In this document: one piece after another, positions 32,727 to 44,371 of the stretch
Layout: every line of letters begins with the position of its first letter
Numbering within the stretch: position 1 is the stretch's first letter
DNA from: Hygrocybe punicea
Taxonomy: Eukaryota > Basidiomycota > Agaricomycetes > Agaricales > Hygrophoraceae
DNA length: 64,000 bases
Assembly: GCA_963556145.1 (NCBI GenBank)
Contig: OY744472.1
Location: forward strand, 2,728,001-2,792,000
Direction of reading: 5' to 3'
Program-made: the position numbers and the translations under genes
The notes under the pieces: model-generated
Databases searched by the model: none
Seen by the model: the letters and a program-made list of their open reading frames with translations, nothing else
What the model was told of the DNA's origin: nothing

Positions 32727-34386
32727 ATGCGACGAATCTCTGTCCTGTCCCTTTTGTTCATTTTGCCCTGTATATGGGCCGGCCCATACTGCGCTCTTAC
32801 TCCCGGGAATGCTGCACTCCCTCGCAACATCCAGGGTGGGAGCGGCGCCAACGTATCAGAGGACGTCGTTGCAACAACTTGGTATCCTGGCTGGCATGGG
32901 AGCGCCTTTCCTCCGGATAACATCACCTGGTCTGCCTACAACGATATTAAATATGCCTTTGCGTGCGTAAACGTCGTGTCTCATGAGTATTGTAGAGATC
33001 ACCGACCGTCGAAAATAGAATTACGACTCCTGATGCTTCGATGGTATCACTCGCGTCTTCGGACCAGCAGCAGTTGACTCAGCTCGCCACCGTGGCCCAT
33101 CAGCACGTAAGTGTTCGCATCGGTGCAGGGACAAAGCTAAAATTTTGAAATGGATGCAACTGTAGGGTGTGAACACGTCCTTGTCAATCGGAGGCTGGAC
33201 TGGTTCGCAATACTTCTCGTCCGCTGTAGCCACAGCAAGTAATCGGACTGGATTCGTCAAGGCCGTGGTCGATTTAGTCACTCAATACAAGTTGGATGGC
33301 ATCGACTTTGAGTACGTCCTAAATTATACAAAACCATATGGCATGGGAAGTGAAGTGGATTCTGACTTGATTCCACGTAGCTGGGAATACCCAAATGGAG
33401 AAGGCATTGGCTGCAATGTGGTCTCTCCAAATGATGCCGCCAATTTCCTTTCATTCCTACAGGAGCTCCGCGCAGATCCTGTGGCGAAGGACATCACGCT
33501 ATCCGCCGCCGTGTCCGTGAAGCCTTGGGCTGGACCTGACGGGACTCCCATGACAGATGTCAGTGAGTTCGCGAAAGTGATCAACTACATCGGTGTGTGC
33601 GCCAGAGGCAATTTAGTGTGCAAAGGAGGTTGATCCTGTTTTGTCTCTGAGCAGAGATCATGAACTATGACATCTGGGGTTCGTGGTCAACATCGGTAGG
33701 TCCGAACGCACCTCTAGACGATACATGTGCTCCTGCGCAAGACGGTTCTGCCATGTCTGCCGTCAAAGCATGGACAAGTGCCCATTTCCCTGTCGACCAG
33801 ATCGTCCTCGGCGTCGCAGCGTATGGCCATAGCTTTCACGTCGAAAGCACCGCAGCGTTGAATGGCTCGACACTGGCAGCATATCCCCCGTTCGATAAAG
33901 CCCAACAACCACATGGGGATAGTTGGGATGCTGACGTCGGAGTTGACCAGTGTGGGACTTCCACACCGATCGGTGGCATATTTAATTTTTGGGGCCTTGT
34001 TGATGCCGGGTTCCTGAGCAGCAACGGAACAGCTGCTGCGGGCATCGATTTTCGATATGATAGTTGCAGTCAAACGGTACGTCGATCCCAACTCAACCAA
34101 AGATCATTTTGATCCTTACTGTCTTCTTGTGGTTTTTTTTAGCCGTACGTTTACAACCCCACTACGCAAACAATGGTGTCCTACGACGACGCGGAATCAT
34201 TCGGTGAGATCCAACTCGAGCACGTGTTAAGAACTTGCTTATATATTTGTCTTACTAGCTGCCAAAGGCCAATACATCAACTCTGTGGGACTGAAAGGGT
34301 TCGCCATGTGGGATGCTGCTGGTGATTATAAGAGCATTTTACTGGACTCGATCAGCAATGCCATGGGCATTGAGAACGAATGCTAG
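32727..34386 (+). CDS. GH18 chitinase, secreted
   Basis: This is a glycoside hydrolase family 18 enzyme that cleaves chitin by substrate-assisted catalysis. It has a signal peptide (MRRISVLSLLFILPCIWA). Six introns divide the gene. Motifs are YPGWHGSAFPPDNITWSAY, SIGGWTGSQYFSSAV (SxGG), DGIDFDWEYP (DxxDxDxE), IMNYDIWGSW and the late GFAMWDAAGDY. The DGIDFDWE motif is complete only after removing a 68-bp intron at 33312-33379, because unspliced sequence reads DFEYV instead. About 440 residues with no added chitin-binding module. The stop is TAG 34384-34386. It probably acts in wall remodelling or chitin nutrition. Confidence 0.92.
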
Positions 34387-34809
34387 TCAAACATTATGTG
34401 ATCCTTCTAACAAGATGTTTTGTTCTTTGTTCCTGGTATATAAGGTGTATACCCTGGGGTGCATATCGATATCTGGAGATGAATGTGCTGGTTAACGTCA
34501 TGGTTTGGATTCGATTCTTGATAGTCGCCGTCCAAGGACTTCTTGGATCGCAATGGGCGGGAATATTAATGGATTCCAGACTCTCGCATACCTGGTACCA
34601 TGGATCGATGTCAAAATTCAAGCTAATATTATTACAAATATAAATAGTCGGTGAACCGTGACGAAATGTTCAAAGCGCCTCAAAAGAAAGACATGATTTT
34701 CCGAAATCGCTGTAATAACTGCTAATAACCCTTGTTAAAAATGGTCTCCGAGAGGCTTGATTACTAACTGACCATCGAGTTATTAACGCCGGACAACTTG
34801 ACTATAGCC
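34387..34809. other. 3' region of the chitinase gene, no further gene
   Basis: I see only AT-rich spacer with possible poly(A) signals (ATTACAAATATAAATAG near 34628). Confidence 0.35.
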
Positions 34810-35180
34810 ATTGCATGGAACCGGCCACTGGCACAAAAGAAAGGAATCTGTGTTCCTAAGTAGTTCTAACGGGATGATAGTAACCCAGCATACCTTATGC
34901 ACAATGAACTTACGAGACAACACATGCTTGCTGAGTCCCTATGCTCGTGTCCTCATTGGTGGGAATGTTGTCTACGGAATGTCGCTCTCCATATCCAAAG
35001 GACTCCGCGAATGGGAAAAATGTGTCCATTTGTCGTTATGAGTGCGGGTGAGAGGATGAACACTGAGGCCTGAGGTTTCTGGGGGTGGGTTGATAGATGG
35101 CGTTGGGAGCATCCCAGACAGTTGGACGCCTTTTTATTCATTCCCATCTAATTGTTCTCCAATTCAGTGGTCCATGTGCC
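34810..35180 (+). repeat. Dispersed repeat family, copy 2
   Basis: Same family as 23100-23460, same orientation. The best-matching blocks are 34880-34920 and 34950-34980 (CTCATTGGTGGGAATGTTG) and 35110-35150 (ACAGTTGGACGCC). It is about as long as copy 1 and has no coding capacity. Confidence 0.65.
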
Positions 35181-36873
35181 GTCCGACGGGGCTGATCGTT
35201 CAACGGCAACGTTCGCAACAACAATAACGACGTGTTGACTCGGGATGACGCCTGGAAAGTTAACTCGTGCGAGAAATGATGAACAAGTCTTTTTTGTTCT
35301 CAAAGACCATAAAGCTAGCTCAGGCTCGTGACAATCCGAGTCATCAATTAGTAGTTGTAGTTTTCGCACCTGTTGCTTGCATCGGCTAAGCCACAAGGCT
35401 GGGCTGTATAGCTTTTTCTCGAGTCTCTTGTCAAGAGTGACGGCAGGCTTTTTGTGACGCGGGGCTTGTAGGATGCACTGGCATATGGGTGGACCTATTA
35501 GAATTCAACACAATTACCATTTTCAGCCACGTGCCAGTGGAACACTTCTCACTGGCGTACTATCTCAGGCCGGGTGATATCATATTTATTCTTGATATAA
35601 TTAGCCATGGGCTTCCCTGGCTTCATGACTTCTTCTGACTAGGCTTGACGCGATGTTCTTTCCATGCAGGTTGATGACTCGGAGTTGAGCCGGTGTGTAT
35701 CGATTCGAGGGGTGCGCAAGTACGTTCGTACATTTGACTCTAGACTTCTGCCCGATCGATTCCGTTGGACCCTTTCCAGCCGAGACCAAGCCAAGTAGGG
35801 CTTGACGACCAATCATTTTGCACCCTGCCAGGATCTGGGACGTATATATTTGGTGTGGAGTTTTGCTGCTCAATGATTGTATGCCCAATTTCGGTCATTG
35901 GAATGCAGTGGTGGTGGTCGAACGGTTGGCTCTGCCAATGTTCCTGAGTAACCAGTTAAATTATTGATGGAACATATACTAATACCACCACTGGCAATTT
36001 TTGGGAAAGAGCTAGTAACTGGACCGAAAGGCGAGCTCGCAATTTCGCAGGGCCATTTGGTCTATCTGCAGCTTTCCGAGGGCTTCGAGCCCTATCCTCC
36101 GTAGTGCCAACCTGAGCAAGGCGTTTCGAAAGGATTGTCTCCTGTCTTGGAAGAAGACTTGATGTTACCATGTCAAGTTCGAAGAACCTAAGGCCTAAAC
36201 CCCAACGAACGATCCTTCCGGGAGCGTATTGGCCGTTTATGCTTTTTTCGACCTCATCGTTTGGTTGGCAGCTTGGTGGAGTAACAACGGTGGATCTGGA
36301 CGCAATGGGGGTATGCATACGCTGCTCAAACTGGGCGGGGGTCACGACCACCTTGCTGTGCGACTCATGCTTGTTTGAGAGTCTCTGACAGTCCAGTTGC
36401 TCGTCCACCGCGATAAACACTGCCAAGGGCGCTGTCAAGAGCGCCGAATGATCCTCTCTGTATAGTAAGTGCTACATGCGACTTGCCTTGTTGAGAGAGA
36501 TTTCATGGTGGGGATTCAGATTATCTATCGTCGTTCTTGCTAATGGGATATTTCATTTGCTTGACTGTGGCACCGAGCACAGTTAGCCTGGGGGTACTGC
36601 TGTATATATTTATTCAAAACGGAGGTGACCGCCATCACGACTTCTATAGATCTACTGCCGCGCAAACTGCAATCGTTCTGCTCCGTGGCCTTTGATTTTT
36701 GTCCGCTCAACCTTCGTCTTTGTCTTTAGGAAGTTCTCAGGGCCTATTAGGTCTAGGTTCGAGGACTGGTTACATTACTCAGGAGGAAACTCGAAGCTCA
36801 TTACATCATAATTACACATGTACGACGAACCAAGTCCTTGAGGCTGAATGTTCAAGAATTCGGGTAGAATATT
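35181..36873. other. 1.7-kb stretch without a supported gene
   Basis: A 160-codon open frame on the minus strand (35956-36438) lacks an ATG at its beginning, has no motif and no splice partner, so I do not call it. Nothing else stands out. The region may contain decayed repeats related to the dispersed family to its left. Confidence 0.4.
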
Positions 36874-38000
36874 TTAAGCCAGGAATACAAGGCCTGAAGA
36901 AACCACCACGAAGATGGAAATGGCATAGCCAGTAAAAGATCCAACCGACAGGAGTGACGCAGCACCAGTGGTACTCGCGCCAGCGGTGCTGGTGGTGCCA
37001 GTGCCAGAGGTGCCGGTGCCAGCGCTGGTGCCAGAAGTGCTGGTACTACTGCCAGTGATGGTGGTGCTATTGGCGCTGGTGAAGCTTTTGGTGGTTTCCA
37101 CAACATCAGGAGGAGTGTGTCCATCTGAGCCAAAAAAAAAAAAACAAGAAAAAAGCATCAGATGCAGAAGAAATTTTAGGTTAAGCTAGCACCACCGACC
37201 AGTGAAGTCAGAACCGCATTGCGTGTTGAGGGTAGGCGTGAGACCAGCGGCAAGATCAGGAAAATTGTGTTCGAGAATGTTGAACGTCTCCTTGTTGCAA
37301 TTTGTGCAAACCACCTCCGTGGGGAACGACTTCAGCTCGTGCAACGTGGCGATTATTTGAGGAATGTTGTCAAAAGTAATGGTAATATTAACAAGGGTCT
37401 GGATGTTGGTCAATGTTTCTGTGACGCAAAGGGTGTTTGTGGAGGTACTGTTTTTGTTTTAAAATATAGCGTTAAACGATATTTGTTGAAAAAGAAATCG
37501 TACTGTTCCAAACAAAACGCCTGGCGCACGGGAGAGTACGCTGCTTGCACGTCTGCAACGAGCGCAGTGGTGTCTTGGGTGATTCCGAGGTCCGCCGCGC
37601 ATCCCATTGCGATATCGGTGGTGATATTCGCCAGTGCGGCATTGCTACATGGGTTGAGAGCGCACATCCCTATTTTTTTTTCGGCAGTAAGTGGTGTACG
37701 TATATCTTACCCAGGATACAATACAAACTTGCCTGTCAACCAGGTATTGAAGGGGCCGATGATGGAAGTGTTTCTGCCGGTCAACAAGGGGAGGAGTCCT
37801 GCTGGATTCAGACATGCGGCATCGGGAGTGTTAAGGACGGTGATCAGAGTGGACTGGCATTGTGACGAAATCCTGTAGAATAATGAATATTAATGCCTAA
37901 GCCGAGCCAAGCCATCGGGTGCTTACGACAGTGCAGAACCACTCAGTGCAGAACCACTCAATTGCAAAAGAGCGAGAATGATATATATGATGGGTGACAT
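36874..38000 (-). CDS. GPI-anchored-type cell-surface protein, cysteine-patterned
   Basis: A signal peptide (MSPIIYIILALLQLSGSALS) starts at 38000. After it, exons read SSQCQSTLITVLNTPDAAC, CALNPCSNAALANITTD and GCAADLGI, with regularly spaced cysteines, then CTNCNKETFNILEHNFPDL and CGSDFTGRWC. A Ser/Thr/Gly tail (STSTSGTSAGTGTSGTGTTS) and a hydrophobic C-terminus (GYAISIFVVVSSGLVFLA) look like a GPI-anchor signal. The pattern matches a widespread but uncharacterised family of fungal surface proteins. One intron appears to use a GC donor (GCAAGT after WLTG, about 37732). The stop is TAA 36874-36876. Function unknown. Confidence 0.75.
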
Positions 38001-38140
38001 CAAGGGGCTACTCCGCGGATTCCGTGGCTTCCGAGTCGAGAAAGTCTTATATTTTAAAATTTAAATACATTCTATAGCGTCGTACCAGTCATTGCATAGT
38101 CGTGTTAAAGAAATAAAAAATAATTCGAATCATCCTTTTC

Positions 38141-40175
38141 TCAAGTCCTGACCCCCGCCCCCGCCCCCGCCCCCGCCGCCCACTGCACCCACACACTGGG
38201 GATCGCCCGCCTCCTCTTCCCCATCCCCCCACTTCCACTCCCCCCCACACTCAAAAGCCCAGCGATACGATATCCCTCCTCATCCTCCTCATCTGCAGAA
38301 CCCCGCCTTCCCCTCTTCCTCCTCCCTCCCCACCCGCTGCCCCCCCACCCATCATCCCCATCGTCTGCCTCGTCTTCTCTATCACTCCACATGGGCTTCC
38401 CTACGTCCTTCCGACTCCTCTGCACCGCATCCTGCAAGTGCAGATGCCTCCGCAAGCTCCTGATCGAATTCTGCCGCTTCGGCGGGACGAGCATACGTGC
38501 CAAATCTAGCTCCCCTTCCGAGCTTGAGTGTCCTCCGTTGTCGTCGTCGTCGTCGTCATCGTCATCGTCATCGTGGCCATCATCCCCTTGACTCTCGACA
38601 CCCCACCCACTCAAGAACCTATTCCCTTGACGCCCGCGGCCCCACGAATCTCCCTCAGCCCGCGTCCGCGCCAACGATGGCACTCCATCAGCCTTCGGCC
38701 TTCCCCTAACCTTAGCCCGTTCCCTCACGCGTTCCCGTTTCAGTTCCTTTGCATCTCGCACGCGCTTCTCCCACCTTTCCGTATCCACCTCTACGTTCAA
38801 CCACGACACACCACCGCCACCACCGCGGACTCGCGAACTTGCGCGCGACGCGGGTGCAGATCGGCACACCACCGCCGTACGGCTAACCGTCCCCGAACTC
38901 ATCCCCGCCCGCGCCGTCTGCAGTCGTGCACACAGCGGTGGCGGAGCGAGTAGTGCCAACTGTGTGCTGCGTTGCCTCACGAGGGCGTGGTCTGAAAGGG
39001 TTCCAGAGACGCAACCACGGCCGACACTGCCGCCGGCGCCTCTGTTCCGGCTCCCTCTCAGGTGACGGCGCGTGGGTGGATGACCGGTCGTGCTGGATGC
39101 ACGGCGGGGGCCGGCAGAAGTCCCTGGACCCCCGACGTGCGTACCTGGCCCTCCGAAGAGCACTGCACGGGCGACGTTCTCGAGCCATGTACGTGGGAGT
39201 GGTGGTGTTTCATCGTCGTCGTCGTCGCTGTCGTTCTGTGCGAGCGACGTGCGAGGTATACTGGGAGCAGACGCCATGTGGCGGAGGTAGGTGCCAGTGC
39301 GAGAGGGGGTGTGTCGTCGGTGGGCGTTGAGGTTGGCCAAAAGGCTTGCGGCGGATGCGCTGTGGGGGAGTGGGAGTGGACTGGGGCGTTGGCGCCGTGG
39401 TGGACGGGCGGTGCTGGATACAGATGGGGTAGCAGGCCTGGAGGAGGTGGAGGTGGAGGTGGAGGTGGGAGGTGGGAGGCGGAGGTTCTCTGACGAGGAA
39501 GAGGCAGGTGTAAGGGTGGTTGACGAAGAGGAGGCAAGGGCCGCACGTCGCGTTGAACGCCGTGGGTATTGGCGAGTTTGCGTGAGCGAGGAGGATGGTG
39601 GGGAGGGAGCTTGTTCCAAGTACACTTGAGGTACATCTGAGTGACGGTCATCGTCTGGTTGGAGACTAGTTTGAGGATGCAAGCTGGAATTTCTGGATGC
39701 GGCACCGGGCATAAACCCGGCCAGGAACCCTACGACTGCCCCGACGCCGCCGCGCACGCTTGCCCTTGTCCCGTCGGGCTTCCGGTCGTCATCTGGCTCG
39801 TGTTCGTCGGGGTCGTGCTCGCCTTCTGGCGTAAATATGCGTGTCTCTTTGTAGCCTGCTTCGCGGAGGAGGTCCTCGAGGCGCTCGTAGGTCTTGGAGG
39901 TACCCCTTCGGTGAAGCGGGACACGTCCGAGACTTGGAGGGTAACGGGCAAAGGGGCGGCCACGGGGTGGTGTTGATGGTCGAGGAAGGGACGTCTGGGA
40001 AGAGAGGGATGTGGAGTGGGATAACGGAGGGGTTGAGCGGGTCGGTGATGGGGGAGTTGGGATTATACTGTAGCTTGTCTGTGTGGGTTGTGTCAGGGAT
40101 AACTAGTAGGAGAGAAAAAGAGAGACATACATTGCGATGTCGTTGTGAGATAGATGTTGACTGTGGGGGAGACAT
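38141..40175 (-). CDS. Large low-complexity protein of unknown function
   Basis: Exon 1 (40175-40131, MSPPQSTSISQRHRN) joins a single long exon through a 52-bp GTATGT...CACACAG intron. The joined frame stays open for about 660 residues. Notable segments: a Ser/Pro-rich N-terminus, TYERLEDLLREAGYKETRIF, a short hydrophobic stretch GGVGAVVGFLAGFMPGAAS, Ser/Pro/Arg-rich middle parts, WLNVEVDTERWEKRVRDAKE with a basic helix after it, a run of 11 Asp near 38570, and a Gly-rich, Arg/Lys-rich C-terminus. I recognise no domain. The GC-rich codon use continues through the long exon. Nuclear localisation is a guess from the basic clusters. Part of another frame also looks codon-like around 39960-40080, but only the spliced frame continues to the stop. 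Confidence 0.65.
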
Positions 40176-40534
40176 GGCTAGTAAGTGCAGATGAAGGTGT
40201 TGTACATAGAGTTGGTCTACGATGGTGATGATGGGGATGACTCTGATGAGTTTTACAAAACAGAAAAAAATTACCCTCACGTGTTTACCGATTACAAATC
40301 ATTGTCTAAGATGGCCACCCCTTTCTCCACGATACTTAGTCCACATTATTCCACCGTGCATTTCTGTGGATTTCTTTTTTACAGGCACCGGCTCTACACA
40401 AACAATTGCCAGTGTACAAGTCACCGACTCACCGAAACATGTCCAATGGTCGTCTCACGTGTTTGGTCACGTGTTCAAAACATGTGACAGTACATACACT
40501 CCATAACGATAACTTGAACGGACTCGGAGCGGCC
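40176..40534. promoter_or_regulatory. Divergent spacer, unknown gene / ABC transporter
   Basis: The 359-bp intergenic region lies between outward-facing start codons. GTCACGTGTT repeats near 40465 include a CACGTG core, and TCACGTG also occurs at about 40278 and 40456, E-box-like sites for bHLH factors. Which gene they serve is unknown. Confidence 0.35.
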
Positions 40535-43500
40535 ATGGCCAACGCTCTGCGCTCAGTCCCACCCTCCGCCCGAAAGCCTCTCTTCATCCTCCTAGCATCC
40601 TTTCTCCTCCTTCGCTCACGAATATTCGCCGCACAGAAACAAGCTTTCTCGAAACTCAAAGTCGTTGCGCGAGGCCCGAGACTCACTCCGGATGGCCTTG
40701 CTCAGACGCTACAGCAGTTGTATGTCAAGGAACCAGATGGCAGCAAGACTCTGCTTGTGCCATATCATGATGTATATCTATCAAAGGTACGCAATGCTGC
40801 TCCGTCTAGATCGCCAACAACGGAGTGCCCGTCCTAAGAGCCTTGATATCGGATCCAAATCTCAAACTAGAGGGCTCTTCAGCAGTTGGTTGATTTTGTG
40901 GTATCAGCGATGCTTTGAACGCCTTCGAAGCTGGTGCCAGATTTCGTCGAAATGCCTTTTTCACTCGGCATTTATACATGACATTCACCTTCTCCGCACA
41001 CATTAAATATAAATATCCCTACAGGTCCCAATTCGCCCAACCCCGACATCCAAGCTTCACTCCGACGCGGCCTACTTTCCGCCTCTATCCGCATCCTCTA
41101 AATCTAAACCCAACATAGACGCCTCGTTCCTCAAGCAACTCAGGGCCATCCTCTTCCGCATAGCATTTCCCTCCTGGAGGTCCAAGGAGACCCTGATCGT
41201 TGTGTTTCACACCTTCTTCCTGGTATTGCGAACAGTGCTCAGTGTAGCGGTAGCTAGACTAGATGGGCGGATTGTCAAGGATTTGGTGAGCGATCGGTTG
41301 TGTGAAATACGATCGTAAATCTGACTTGACTCTTTTCATTTCGGTGTTCTAGGTTAGTGCCAATGGAAAGGGCTTCATCAAAGGCCTTGGGTTGTGGTTT
41401 CTCCTGGCAGTCCCTAGCACATATACTAATTCCATGGTGAGCAACCGCGCCAAGAATCGTCTAATTTGATATTCGTTCATCAATCTGATAGATTCGCCAT
41501 CTGCAAGCCAAACTCGCTTTTCGCCTCCGTACACGTCTCACACGCTACACCCACGATCTGTATCTCTCCTCAGCGCCAGACCTCCGCTATTACCGTTCAG
41601 GTCTCGAAGGCGTCGACCAGTACATTACTGCAGATGTCGAAGCATTTTCAGAGTCACTTGCTGGTCTGTAGTGAGTTTGCTGTCTGATATGTAATTGCTC
41701 TTGCTGACCATCTTCCCTTATCGTTACAGCGGTAACATTGCCAAGCCATCTTTGGACCTCCTCTTGTTCACATCACAGCTCTCGCGCTCGCTAGGCTTAC
41801 GCGGCACGTTACTGCTCTTCGCAAACTATTACGCAACGGTCTCTATTCTGAGGGCAGTTACTCCCGCTTTCGGGCGATTGGCGGCCGTGGAGGCGAGATT
41901 GGAGGGAGAATATAGAGCGGGAATGGGAAGAGTAGAGAGAGAGAGTGAGGAAGTCGCGTGAGTGCCTTTTTCTTTCTTCCGATATAGGACAAGCATCGTT
42001 GCTGATCGACCTGTAAGGTTCTATGATGGCGGAGCTCGAGAGAGGGATATTCTGACCAGAGCATATTTACGGTTAATCAAACATGTCAATTCCATTTATA
42101 AGGTATTATTCTTGCTCAGAGTCCTCTCCGTTGTTCGTTAATGAATACTGCACTCGTGCCTGTTTCGCTACACGTTTCTTTAGATTCGCATCGCTTACGA
42201 ATGGACAGAAGACTACGTTATCAAATATCTGTGGTCTGCGGCAGGGTACGCCCTCATCGCAGTGCCTCTTTTGTTCACGAGGACACGTCGCTCGCTGGGT
42301 GTACAGACGAGCGAACTAGAGAGATTAACGCGAACCAAACCGGATGATGCAGTTGCTGGTCGGACTGAAAGTGCGTTCTTCCTCATTTTCTTGTTCGAAA
42401 ATTAGTTGAAATCGAAATCGCTTTCTAGCGTACATTGCCAACCGCCGTTTGCTGCTATCACTCGCAGACGCGGGCGGAAGGTTGATGTTTGCATACAAAG
42501 ATATGTTGGAATTGGCAGGCCTGACGACTCGTTTGTATGTCCTTCTTTCAACCTTGCATAACCTCCAGCCCTTGCCTTCGAACTTTGGCGGCGTGGATGA
42601 CCCCATCGAGCTCTCACACGTGGACGTTGGAATACCTCCAACGAACCACGGTAACTCAAGCGAATACCCGATCAATGACGAATCAGGCTCGGACTTCGGG
42701 ATGACCGAGCCGCTCGTGAAGGATCTGTCTCTCGTCTTAAAGAAAGGTGAACATTTGATGATTACCGGAAGCAATGGAGTCGGGAAAACAGCTGTCGCGC
42801 GGGTGCTGGCGGGATTATGGGCTCCACAGGGTGTCGTCGCCGATATGAAACGCCCTGCTAGCACGGAGGGATTAAGTATTTTCGTGGTTCCGCAACGGGC
42901 ATATATGGTGACGGGGAGCCTACTGGACCAAATGATATATCCCCATTCCTATCCAGAGTTCTTGGAGTCCGGAACGAGTATGGAAGACTTGATGGAGATA
43001 TTGGAAATGGCCCATCTAGCGTATTTGCCTGAGAGGGAGGGAGGATGGGCGACGAGGAAAGAGTGGAGAGACGTGCTGAGCGGAGGGGAAAAACAGAGAG
43101 TGCGTTCGACTGGTTTTCTCCCCAACAATTTTTTGTTTTTGTTTTTTACAAAAAAAAGCACGTTACTGATGTATGCGTGGTGGCCAGATGGGCATGGCTC
43201 GTGTATTCTACCACAGACCGAAGTTCGCGGTTCTAGATGGTGCGTCCGCTTTTTTTTTTTTACATTTTGCAATGCGCGAAGCCGAAAGCTGATTAATTCA
43301 TGCAACGGAAACCGTTCCAAACCAAGAATGCACCAGTGCTGTGTCAAGCGATGTCGAGGGTCGGATGTACGAGCACGCCAAAGACCTCGGAATTACGTTA
43401 ATCACCATCTCCATACGGTACGTGTTGTGGTCCTGAGCTACACAACAAGCTGGGTCGGACTGACTGCCTGACTGACTGACTGACTGAATGACAAAACACG

Positions 43501-43709
43501 ATGACAGTCCTTCCCTCATGAAGTACCACACGCAACTTCTCACGTTGACTGGCGACGGTTCAGGCAGCTGGACGCTTTCCCGTGTAGGGACTGCTGAAGA
43601 GCGAATGAGCGTTGATCGCGAGATCCTAACGTTGGAACGAAAGCTGGCTGAGGTGGAGGAATGGGAGAAGAGGGTGCACGAATTGAATGGTCTTTTGGCG
43701 AAGGAATGA
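40535..43709 (+). CDS. Peroxisomal ABCD-family half ABC transporter (PXA-like)
   Basis: ABCD half-transporters dimerise in the peroxisomal membrane and import long-chain acyl-CoA for beta-oxidation. The spliced gene (about 12 exons, about 770 residues) starts [20 protein letters not shown]. The membrane domain includes [20 protein letters not shown], the [18 protein letters not shown] segment and [20 protein letters not shown], typical of ABCD proteins. The nucleotide-binding domain has Walker [28 protein letters not shown] (Q-loop), signature LSGGEKQR, Walker [18 protein letters not shown] (created by splicing) and the end ITISIRPSLMKYH. In that last motif the switch His is replaced by Ile. 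The start at 40535 has a good context (GCGGCCATGG) and the stop is TGA 43707-43709. Confidence 0.88.
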
Positions 43710-44371
43710 GCTTTTGCTATGAGTTTGGTATGATTGCTTGTCTCGCTGTTTAATATGCTGTCGAAACGATGGAATGATGGATGCCAGCAGCGAGAATCGT
43801 GAACAATGGTAATTCTAATGACAAAACCCTCGTTGGTATCGACGCGTTGTGACACCGTTGTCTTGGCGGCCTTATACGTTATGAACTTGAACAACGAGAG
43901 CTGGATTGACCCGGAGCCTTGAGTACATTATTTCGTTGAGATCTCAACTGAGAATGCAACGATGTCCTTGTGCCCCGAACAGACTGATTCAGTCCATGTT
44001 GCATGATAGATGCGAGAGGTATTCCTGATGGTCTCTCTCGTTCACATCAGCTGGGTCGATAGACGATGATAATCAAGAAGCGGTCGCACCAACGGGGACT
44101 GACTACCTGTCAAGACCACAGCCCAAGCAATATGAACTTGTGAATAGCGAGCGTTGAAGGGTTGTTGTCATGGTAGTACCGCGTCTGTTCTTAGGACATC
44201 AGCGGCCGGTGATGCGAGTCATACTGCGGAGGGAAAATCTAGTCCTTCATCTCCCAGAAAGGAGAAACCTAGGTTGACGCCGCCTGTCACTTTTTTCCCT
44301 CCCTTCACGCTCGAGCTGGGTCTCACACAGTATACGCTGGGCGTTCGATTCGATCTTTTTTTTTCCAAGCC
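43710..44371. other. Intergenic region, no gene seen
   Basis: This roughly 660-bp spacer contains a T/C-rich stretch before the GPCR start and no convincing reading frame. Confidence 0.4.

Noticed and set aside
35956..36438. 160-codon minus-strand open frame
   Set aside because: It starts without ATG and has no recognisable motif, splice partner or promoter context.
39890..40080. Apparent frameshifts in the unknown gene, because a second frame looks coding (DKLQYNPNSPITDPLNPSVI)
   Set aside because: Splicing exon 1 at GTATGT to the acceptor before ACAAGCTAC gives one frame that is open to the stop at 38141, so no frameshift is needed.
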